From DASVLX01 sp035552275 (GTDB taxonomy: Bacteria > Actinomycetota > Actinomycetes > Mycobacteriales > Pseudonocardiaceae): a stretch of 21,222 nucleotides of DNA. The stretch spans positions 1 to 21,222 of the forward strand of contig DASZLR010000044.1 of the NCBI GenBank assembly GCA_035552275.1, given 5' to 3'. The position numbers and the translations under genes were made by a program. Below the pieces are notes generated by a model that was not told where the DNA came from, ran no database searches, and saw only the letters and a list, made by a program, of their open reading frames with translations. Of this stretch, positions 13,787-20,073 are shown one piece after another. How positions within the stretch are numbered: position 1 is the first letter of the stretch; every line of letters starts with the position of its first letter.

Positions 13787-14965
13787 ATGCCCGACCAGGT
13801 CGAGATCGGCAAGGGCCGCGTCGCCCGCCCGGCCTACGAGCTGGATGACGTGGAGATCGTCCCGTCCCGGCGCACCCGCTCCTCCCAGGTCGTCTCGACG
13901 GCCTGGCAGATCGACGCCTACCGGTTCGACATCCCGTTGATCACCCATCCCACCGATGCGATCGTCTCGCCGAACACCGCTGTCGAGATCGGTCGGCTCG
14001 GCGGCCTCGGCGTGCTCAACGCCGAAGGGCTGTGGGCCCGGCACGCGAACGTGGACGAGGCGCTGGCCCGGCTGGTCCTGGCCGCCGACGCCGGTGAGGA
14101 CCCGGTCGAGCTGGTGCGCATCCTCCAGGAGCTGCACTCGGCCCCAATCAAGCCGGATCTGCTCGCCGAGTCGATCCGCCAGGTCCGCGAGTCCGGCGTC
14201 ACGGTGGCGGTCCGGGTCAGCCCGCAGCACGCCGCCGAACTCACCCCGGAGGTGCTCGCCGCCGGCGTCGAACTGCTCGTCGTGCAGGGCACCATCGTGT
14301 CCGCCGAGCACGTCGGCCCGACCGATCGGCTCGGCGGCGCCGGCGGCGACATCGGCGGCGAACCGTTGAACCTCAAGCGGTTCATCGCCGAGCTGGACAT
14401 TCCGGTGATCGTCGGCGGAGTCGCCGACTATCGCACCGCGATGCACCTAATGCGCACCGGCGCGGCTGGTGTGATCGTCGGCCACGGCTACAGCGCGGGC
14501 GTCACCAGCACCGACGCCGTGCTCGGCATCGGCGTGCCGATGGCCACCGCGATCGCCGACGCCGCCGCCGCCCGCCGCGACTACCTGGACGAGACCGGCG
14601 GCCGCTACGTGCACGTGCTCGCCGATGGCGGCGTCACGGTCAGCGGGGACATCGCGAAGTCGATCGCCTGCGGCGCGGACGCTGTGATGCTCGGCGAGCC
14701 GTTGGCGGCCGCGAGCGGAATGCCGGGCCACGGGCTGTACTGGACGTCGGCAGCCGCGCACCCGTCGCTGCCGCGCAGTCGGGTGCTGCCGGTCGCCGAG
14801 ATCGGCTGGCCGCAGGCGGTTGACCTGCGCGCCCTGCTGTTCGGACCGGCGGCCGACGCGGACGGCCGGGTCAACCTGTTCGGCGCGCTGCGCCGCGCGC
14901 TGGCCAAGACCGGCTACTCGGATCTCAAGGAATTCCAGAAAGTCGGCCTCGCCGTGCGGGCGTGA
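13787..14965 (+). CDS. guaB3: GuaB3, IMP dehydrogenase-like protein without catalytic cysteine
   Basis: A 392-residue TIM-barrel protein of the IMPDH/GMP reductase superfamily, without CBS domains. The N-terminus EIGKGRVARPAYELDDVEIV, the phosphate-binding end HVLADGGVTVSGDIAKSIACG and the C-terminus YSDLKEFQKVGL agree with mycobacterial GuaB3 as I recall it. In the catalytic loop, where IMPDH has GPGSICTTR, this protein reads GHGYSAGVTSTDAVLG with no cysteine, so it cannot form the covalent E-XMP intermediate. The actinobacterial GuaB3 function is, to my knowledge, unsettled. ATG 13787 is chosen because GGAGAAAGGG (13771-13780) precedes it by six bases; the open frame upstream runs through the leader. 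It has its own predicted promoter rather than simple read-through from guaB. Confidence 0.93.
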   Translation: MPDQVEIGKGRVARPAYELDDVEIVPSRRTRSSQVVSTAWQIDAYRFDIPLITHPTDAIVSPNTAVEIGRLGGLGVLNAEGLWARHANVDEALARLVLAADAGEDPVELVRILQELHSAPIKPDLLAESIRQVRESGVTVAVRVSPQHAAELTPEVLAAGVELLVVQGTIVSAEHVGPTDRLGGAGGDIGGEPLNLKRFIAELDIPVIVGGVADYRTAMHLMRTGAAGVIVGHGYSAGVTSTDAVLGIGVPMATAIADAAAARRDYLDETGGRYVHVLADGGVTVSGDIAKSIACGADAVMLGEPLAAASGMPGHGLYWTSAAAHPSLPRSRVLPVAEIGWPQAVDLRALLFGPAADADGRVNLFGALRRALAKTGYSDLKEFQKVGLAVRA

Positions 14966-14987
14966 CCCGAAACCGAACACTAGTCAG

Positions 14988-15010
14988 GGACGGACAATTC
15001 GTCCTAGTCT
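14988..15010 (+). promoter_or_regulatory. Leaderless promoter of the choD-like gene with overlapping dyad
   Basis: TAGTCT (15005-15010) is a TAnnnT -10 box exactly six bases before the ATG at 15017, again without a ribosome-binding site. Immediately upstream, GGACG (14988-14992) and CGTCC (15000-15004) form an inverted repeat seven bases apart, positioned in the spacer like an operator. Confidence 0.5.
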
Positions 15011-15016
15011 CCTGGC

Positions 15017-16747
15017 ATGGCTACGCAACCCGCCGGTAACCCGGCCGCCAACAAGACCGATTTCGACGTCATCGTGGTGGGATCCGGGTTCGGGGGAAGC
15101 GTCGCCGCACTGCGGCTCACCGAGAAGGGCTACCGGGTCGCGGTCATCGAGGCAGGCCGCCGGTTCGCCGACGACGAGTTGCCCAAGACCTCCTGGAACC
15201 TCCGCCGCTATCTTTGGGCGCCCAGCCTCGGTTTCTACGGCATCCAGCGCATCCACCTGCTCAACAACCTGATGATCCTCGCCGGCGCCGGCGTCGGCGG
15301 CGGTTCGCTGGTGTACGCGAACACCCTGTACCGGCCGCTGAAGCCGTTCTTCCGGGACAAGCAGTGGGCGCACATCACCGACTGGGAAGACGAGCTGTCG
15401 CCGTACTACGACCAGGCCAGCCGGATGCTCGGCGTCGTGGCCAATCCGACGGTGACGCCCTCGGACGAGGTGATGCAGAAGGTCGCCGCGGACATGGGCA
15501 TCGCCGACAGCTACCACCACACCCCGGTCGGCGTGTACTTCGGCCAGCCGGGGGAGCGGGTCGCCGACCCGTTCTTCGGCGGCGTCGGGCCGGACCGGGT
15601 GGGCTGCACGGAATGCGGGTCCTGCATGACCGGCTGCCGGGTCGGGGCGAAGAACACCCTGGTCAAGAACTATCTCCACCTGGCCGAGCGGGCCGGCGCC
15701 ACGATCATCCCGCTGACCACGGTGACCGGGCTGCGGCAGCGGTCCGACGGCACGGTCGAAGTGCTGACCCGGCGCACCGGCGGCCCGCTGCGCCGGCGGC
15801 GCAGGACGCTCACCGCCGGCCAGGTCGTGCTCGCCGCCGGCACCTGGGGCACCCAGCATCTGCTGCACGAGATGCGCGATTCCGGCGCGCTGCCGAAGCT
15901 GTCGCCCACGCTGGGCGAGTTGACCCGCACCAACTCCGAGGCGCTGGTGGGCGCGGCGCGGACCAGGGTCGACCCGGGGCACAACTACAGCGAGGGCGTC
16001 GCGATCACCTCGTCCATCCACCCCGACGAGAACACCCACATCGAGCCGGTCCGCTATGGCCGGGGCAGCAACGTGATGGGCCTGCTCAACACCTTCGCCA
16101 GCGACGGCGAGTCGCCCACGCCGCGGTTCTGGCAGGTGATCAAGACCGCCCTGCGGCATCCGCTGATCACCCCTCGGCTGCTGCTGCCCTACCGGTGGAG
16201 CGAGCGGACGGTGATCCTGCTGGTGATGCAGAGCCTGGACAACTCCATCACCACCTACACCAAGCGCGGACTGTTCGGCCGGCGCAAGTACGTCGCCAAG
16301 GACGGCGAGGGCGAGCCCAACCCGACTTTCATCCCGGCTGGATACCAGGCCACCCAGTTGGCGGCCAAGCACATCGGCGGGTTCGCCGGCGGAACGTGGG
16401 GCGAGATGGCCAACATCCCGATGACCGCGCACTTCCTCGGTGGCGTGGCCATCGGCCTGGACGCCGAGCACGGGGTGATCGATCCCTACCACCGGGTGCA
16501 CAACTATCCCAATCTGTCCGTTGTGGATGGTTCGGCGATCTCGGCGAACCTGGGCGTGAACCCGTCGCTGACCATCACCGCGCAGGCCGAGCGGGCGTTC
16601 TCGTTCTGGCCGAACAAGGGCGAGGCCGATCCGCGTCCCGCGCAGGGCGCCGGCTACCAGCGAATTCAGCCGGTCCAGCCGGTCGATCCAGCCGTTCCGG
16701 CCACCGCTCCGGCGGCGCTGCGACTGTCCACGACGAACTCCGGCTGA
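15017..16747 (+). CDS. choD: ChoD-like GMC-family flavoprotein oxidoreductase
   Basis: A 576-residue FAD enzyme. The dinucleotide-binding motif GSGFGGS is at 22-28, and the C-terminal GMC segment has VVDGSAISANLGVNPSLTI. It corresponds in length and place (after guaB3) to M. tuberculosis Rv3409c/ChoD, annotated as cholesterol oxidase although that activity is not well established for this subgroup. Between the FAD and substrate parts lies GCTECGSCMTGCRVGAKNT, with Cys197, Cys200, Cys203 and Cys207 in a CxxCxxCxxxC pattern, which is ferredoxin-like and absent from classical cholesterol oxidases. No Tat or Sec signal is seen, so it is probably cytoplasmic. The last 40 residues (Pro/Gln/Val-rich) look disordered. 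The mRNA is probably leaderless. Substrate: an alcohol or sterol-like compound by family, not shown. Confidence 0.88.
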   Translation: MATQPAGNPAANKTDFDVIVVGSGFGGSVAALRLTEKGYRVAVIEAGRRFADDELPKTSWNLRRYLWAPSLGFYGIQRIHLLNNLMILAGAGVGGGSLVYANTLYRPLKPFFRDKQWAHITDWEDELSPYYDQASRMLGVVANPTVTPSDEVMQKVAADMGIADSYHHTPVGVYFGQPGERVADPFFGGVGPDRVGCTECGSCMTGCRVGAKNTLVKNYLHLAERAGATIIPLTTVTGLRQRSDGTVEVLTRRTGGPLRRRRRTLTAGQVVLAAGTWGTQHLLHEMRDSGALPKLSPTLGELTRTNSEALVGAARTRVDPGHNYSEGVAITSSIHPDENTHIEPVRYGRGSNVMGLLNTFASDGESPTPRFWQVIKTALRHPLITPRLLLPYRWSERTVILLVMQSLDNSITTYTKRGLFGRRKYVAKDGEGEPNPTFIPAGYQATQLAAKHIGGFAGGTWGEMANIPMTAHFLGGVAIGLDAEHGVIDPYHRVHNYPNLSVVDGSAISANLGVNPSLTITAQAERAFSFWPNKGEADPRPAQGAGYQRIQPVQPVDPAVPATAPAALRLSTTNSG

Positions 16748-16882
16748 GTTTGACGTCCCGCGCACCAGCGGCCATGATGGCGCGGCGACTGGGGAGAATC
16801 GGGTCCATCAGGCAGGGCTACGCCAGCCGTGGCTTTGTTCGTGATGTCGGATGGATGCGTACTGATGGGAACTGGATTTCAG

Positions 16883-17587
16883 ATGAACACTCGCCGTGCG
16901 GCGCTGACGGTCGCGGCCTGCGCCGCCGTGCTTTCCGGGGTGGTGGGCTGTTCGAGCGGGTCTGGTGGCCTGTTGCAGCCGCCGGCCACGCCGGTGCCGG
17001 CCGACCAGGTGATCTCGGTGACCGGCGACGCCGCCCAGAAGGCGTCGGCTGTGCACGTCAAGGGCACGATCACCAGTAGCGGAAGCAAGATCGGCCTGGA
17101 TATCCAGCTGAACAAGAGCAGCGCCGCCGGCACGATGACCCTCGGCGGCGCGGGCGCCCAGCTCATCAACGCCAACGGGGCTTCCTACATTCAGCTCAGC
17201 CAGGCGCTGATGCAGCAGGGCGGCATTCCCCCCGCCGCCCAGCCGGTGCTGCTGAACAAGTGGATCAATGTCGATTCGCCGGTGTTCGGCGGGCAGATGA
17301 GCGATGTCAAGTCCTTTCTGGACTACTCGACGTTCATCAAGGGGATCTTCAACAATGCCACCGCGGGCAAGCTGAGTTCCGCCGGAACGTCCACTGTGAA
17401 CGGAACGGCGGCGTTCGTGTACAAGGACACCGACGGCTCCACGGCATATGTGGCGCAGCCGCAGCCGCACTATCTGCTGCGCATGGTCGGCCCGTCGTCC
17501 GACCCGGGCACGGTCGACTTCACCAACTGGAACCAGCCGGTCCCGGTCAGCCCGCCGCCGGCGTCCGAGATCTACTCCGGCTCCTGA
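16883..17587 (+). CDS. Secreted lipoprotein, LppX/LprG-like
   Basis: A 234-residue protein with a classic lipoprotein signal: MNTRRAALTVA, a hydrophobic core, and a lipobox VVGC with Cys23 as the lipidated residue. The mature part has a short PPATPVP linker, then segments resembling the LppX/LprAFG fold: a start like ASAVHVKGTITSSGSKIGLD, a GTMTLGGAGAQ strand, NKWINVDSPVFG, and a final FTNWNQPVPVSPP. In mycobacteria such proteins carry lipids or lipoglycans across the cell wall; that role here is inference. ATG 16883 is chosen because it gives a standard signal peptide. The frame is also open to a GTG at 16829 and an ATG at 16865, neither with a good ribosome-binding site. I see no clear promoter in the 135-base gap behind choD. 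Confidence 0.82.
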   Translation: MNTRRAALTVAACAAVLSGVVGCSSGSGGLLQPPATPVPADQVISVTGDAAQKASAVHVKGTITSSGSKIGLDIQLNKSSAAGTMTLGGAGAQLINANGASYIQLSQALMQQGGIPPAAQPVLLNKWINVDSPVFGGQMSDVKSFLDYSTFIKGIFNNATAGKLSSAGTSTVNGTAAFVYKDTDGSTAYVAQPQPHYLLRMVGPSSDPGTVDFTNWNQPVPVSPPPASEIYSGS

Positions 17588-17631
17588 CCGGCGTCCGGCG
17601 TGAGCCGATTTGGCGGGCGGCGCGGCTACGG

Positions 17632-18174
17632 CTACCAGCCGTCGCCGTCGCGCCAGTCGCAGGTGAGTTCGCCGGCCAGATCCATCGGGACGGTGACCGG
17701 CAGGACGTAAATGCAGCCATCCTCGTCGGCCGTCCGGTGGATCCCGGTCGGGGTGAGCGCCGAGGTCGGCCCCTGCCACAGTTGCCAGCCGCGCCGCGCG
17801 TAGAAGCTCATCGCCTCGTCCGTCGAGCCCAGCGCGCCCAGTTCGTAGCCGCCGCGCACCACCCGTTCCAGCGCGGCCATCAGCGCCGAGCCGTGGCCCT
17901 GCCCGCGACGGTTCGCACGCACCCCGACGCCCTCGACATAACCGGTGCGCAGCGCCCGACCGCCGTGCAGCAGCCGCCGCTGGATCACCGACGCGTGCCC
18001 GACCAACTGGTCGTCCTCCCAGGCCAGCGCATGAATGCCGCCCAGCGAATGGTCCCAGTCCTGGTCGGTCATCTCACCGGTGAAGACGTCGTCGAGCAGG
18101 GCACGAGCGGCGGCGAGGTCGGCGGTGTCGAGATCGGCGGTATGCGCGAGATGCACGCGGAGGTCCGGAGGCAT
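17632..18174 (-). CDS. aac(2'): Aminoglycoside 2'-N-acetyltransferase, AAC(2')-I type
   Basis: A 180-residue GNAT enzyme, one residue shorter than AAC(2')-Ic of M. tuberculosis. It has the same landmarks in order as I recall them: LGGIHALAWED (44-54), HASVIQRRLL (60-69), GYVEGVGVRANRRGQGHGSAL with the acetyl-CoA loop RRGQGHG (78-98), YELGALGS (110-117), FYARRGW (124-130), GPTSALTPTG and the C-terminal CDWRDGDGW. Acidic residues expected to hold the aminoglycoside (Glu81, Asp178) and the C-terminal Trp180 are present. It acetylates the 2'-amino group of gentamicin- or tobramycin-like drugs. As a chromosomal gene with host-like composition it is probably an ancestral housekeeping acetyltransferase giving low-level resistance. 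The start (complement of 18172-18174) has no strong ribosome-binding site. Confidence 0.93.
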   Translation of the reverse strand: MPPDLRVHLAHTADLDTADLAAARALLDDVFTGEMTDQDWDHSLGGIHALAWEDDQLVGHASVIQRRLLHGGRALRTGYVEGVGVRANRRGQGHGSALMAALERVVRGGYELGALGSTDEAMSFYARRGWQLWQGPTSALTPTGIHRTADEDGCIYVLPVTVPMDLAGELTCDWRDGDGW

Positions 18175-18243
18175 GGGGCAACTGAACCTGATGCCGAGTT
18201 GCGGCGTCCATCCAGTAACTGAAATGTGACGGGGGAGGGCGCC

Positions 18244-19803
18244 ATGGCGACCGGGCCGATCGGACGACGGACATTCCTGCAGGTGGCTGGCATCGGCGGG
18301 GCGGCGGCCGTGCTGGCCGGGTGCACCAGTCGGCCAGGCGGGGTTTCGGCGGGGTCGACGACGACCTCGGCGGGTTCGGCGATTGCGGCGACGTCCGCGG
18401 GTTCGGCGACCACCGCCTCGACCGGGCCGCCGGACTATCGGGCGCTGGCCGGCAAGCTGTCCGGGCCGCTGTTCACCCCCGGCGACGCCGGCTATGTCAA
18501 CGCGGCGCTGTCCTACAACCCGCGGTTCGACGGCCGCCGGCCGGCCGCCGTGGCCCGCTGCGGCACGCCGGCCGACGTGCAGGCGTGTGTTTCGTTCGCG
18601 GCGCGGTCGCGGATTCCGTTCGCCGCCCGCAGCGGCGGGCACAGCTACGCCGGTTACTCCACACCGGACGGTGCGCTGGTCGCCGACCTGGGCGGCATGT
18701 CGGCGGTGTCCGTACAGCCGGACGGCACCGCCATGGTCGGCGCCGGGGCGCGGCTGATCGACGTGTATGCCGGGCTGGCCGCCGCCGGGCGTGCTCTCCC
18801 GGGCGGCTCGTGTCCCTCGGTCGGCATCGCCGGGCTGACCCTGGGCGGCGGCGTCGGGGTATTGGGCCGGAAGTACGGGCTGACCTGCGACCGGTTGACC
18901 GGCGCGACTGTGGTGACCGCCGACGGCACACAGCACGCCGTGTCCGCATCGGATGATCCGGATGTGTTCTGGGCGTTGCGCGGCGGTGGCGGCGGCAATG
19001 TCGGCGTGGTGACCTCGTTGCTGTTCGACACCGTTCCAGCACCAGGGCTGACCGTGTTCCTGCTGGGATTTCCGGCCGGCTCGGCCGGCGAGGTGCTCGG
19101 CGGCTGGCAGCACTGGATCACCAGTGCCCCGGACGAGGTGTGGGCGAACTGCAACATCACCGGCGGAAACCCGTCCACCTGCACCATCAGTGGCTGCTTC
19201 GTGGGATCGGCAACGACGCTGAACCCGATGCTGGACAGCCTGGTGCGGGCCACCGGCGCCCGGCCCAGCTACCGCACCGTGCGCGAGCAGAGTTATCTGG
19301 ACGCGATGCGCTACTTCGGTGGCTGTGCGTCGCAAACCATTGCCGGCTGCCATCTTGAGATCGACGGCGGCAAGCTCGGCCGAGAGGCGTTCGCCGCGTC
19401 ATCGCGGATCCTGGCCGCTCCGCTGGCCGACCCGAGCGCGGTCGCCGGAGTCTGCGACGGCCATCCCGACCTGCATCTGATCTTCGACGGCCTGGGTGGC
19501 GCGATCGGCCGGATCGCGCCCGAGGCGACCGCGTTCCCGCACCGGGCGGCGGTGGCGACCGTGCAGATCTACCAGAAGACGGTGGCCGCCAACGGATCCG
19601 CGGCCACGTCCACGGTGAACCGCGTTCGGGACGAGCTGACGCCCATGCTCGGCGCCGGCGGCTACGTGAACTACATCGACGCGGCGATGCCGAACTGGGG
19701 GCAGGCGTACTACGGCGCGAACCTCGGCCGGCTGCGTGACCTGGCCCGACGGGTCGACCCGGACGGACTGTTCAGCTTCGCCCAGGCCGTCCGCGACGCG
19801 TGA
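18244..19803 (+). CDS. Tat-exported lipoprotein oxidase with bicovalent FAD (berberine-bridge-enzyme type)
   Basis: A 519-residue protein. The N-terminus has a twin-arginine motif GRRTFLQVAG (Arg8-Arg9) and a lipobox LAGC (Cys27), so it is folded before export and anchored to the membrane outside. A Ser/Thr/Ala linker leads to a PCMH-type FAD domain. There, GGHSYAGYS supplies His133 and GGSCPSVGIAGLTLGGG supplies Cys190, the pair used for bicovalent FAD attachment. The C-terminal BBE segment (YVNYIDAAMPNW, AYYGANLGRLRDLARRVDPDGLFSF) is intact. Relatives oxidise sugars, oligosaccharides or secondary-metabolite alcohols and pass electrons to O2. The substrate is unknown. ATG 18244 is chosen over GTG 18226 because GGAGG (18234-18238) is five bases before it and the Tat signal then begins properly. 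It is divergent from aac(2'). Confidence 0.9.
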   Translation: MATGPIGRRTFLQVAGIGGAAAVLAGCTSRPGGVSAGSTTTSAGSAIAATSAGSATTASTGPPDYRALAGKLSGPLFTPGDAGYVNAALSYNPRFDGRRPAAVARCGTPADVQACVSFAARSRIPFAARSGGHSYAGYSTPDGALVADLGGMSAVSVQPDGTAMVGAGARLIDVYAGLAAAGRALPGGSCPSVGIAGLTLGGGVGVLGRKYGLTCDRLTGATVVTADGTQHAVSASDDPDVFWALRGGGGGNVGVVTSLLFDTVPAPGLTVFLLGFPAGSAGEVLGGWQHWITSAPDEVWANCNITGGNPSTCTISGCFVGSATTLNPMLDSLVRATGARPSYRTVREQSYLDAMRYFGGCASQTIAGCHLEIDGGKLGREAFAASSRILAAPLADPSAVAGVCDGHPDLHLIFDGLGGAIGRIAPEATAFPHRAAVATVQIYQKTVAANGSAATSTVNRVRDELTPMLGAGGYVNYIDAAMPNWGQAYYGANLGRLRDLARRVDPDGLFSFAQAVRDA

Positions 19804-19837
19804 GCGCGAGATAGCATGGCGGCGGTTGACCGATGAT

Positions 19838-19976
19838 GGTGGCTAGGGTTCCGCCGCCGGCGAGCGCGTGATCACGGGCGAGCTGGCGGGTCTGGTTCGA
19901 GCGCCACGGAAAGCCAGTGTCGTGAGCTGACAGTCCCATGGCGGTCACCCGGCACTGGCAGGCATCTCCGGGAGAG
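19838..19976 (+). promoter_or_regulatory. ykkC-class-like structured leader RNA (candidate riboswitch) upstream of guaA
   Basis: Elements of the ykkC aptamer superfamily occur in order. A P1 arm GTGGC (19839-19843) is followed by the invariant CTAGGGTTCCG (19843-19853) and then a GC-rich hairpin region. Next is CTGGTTCGAGCG (19892-19903; ykkC has CTGGTCCGAGAG), and directly after it the complementary P1 arm GCCAC (19903-19907). A long second stem follows, with arms GCCAGTG (19913-19919) and CACTGGC (19953-19959), then CTCCGGGAGA (19966-19975), recalling the terminal CCCGGGAGA. The 3' half lacks the usual GGGAYAAAAGCCC segment, so this is a variant. Known ykkC subtypes sense guanidine, ppGpp, PRPP or nucleoside diphosphates. 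TAGCAT (19812-19817) is a possible -10 box. Confidence 0.6.
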
Positions 19977-19995
19977 AAACCCAGGGAGGGACCGG

Positions 19996-20017
19996 TCGGC
20001 ACATGACAGTGTGCCGA
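19996..20017 (+). other. Hairpin in the guaA expression platform
   Basis: TCGGCACA (19996-20003) and TGTGCCGA (20010-20017) form a perfect 8-bp stem with loop TGACAG. Downstream, GGCCT (20033-20037) can pair with AGGCC overlapping the guaA ribosome-binding site GGGAGG, giving a possible switch between open and closed translation starts. Confidence 0.5.
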
Positions 20018-20073
20018 GAAGGTTCCCGTTCCGGCCTTCAGGCACTCCGATGCGTGAGTAGGGAGGCCAGCAC

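Noticed and set aside
14984..16765. 593-codon minus-strand open frame, and a 621-codon plus-strand frame from 15214 to 17079
   Set aside because: Both are other-frame shadows of the choD-like gene, rich in Arg/Gly/Ala and without domain signatures.
16748..16882. GCCA-GCCG-TGGC followed by TTTGTT as a choD terminator
   Set aside because: The stem is only four base pairs and the T-run belongs to the open frame before the lipoprotein; too weak to call.
17632..19353. 573-codon minus-strand frame suggesting a fusion protein ending in AAC(2')
   Set aside because: Only the last 180 codons resemble a real protein; the rest is antisense to the Tat-exported oxidase gene and low in recognisable structure.
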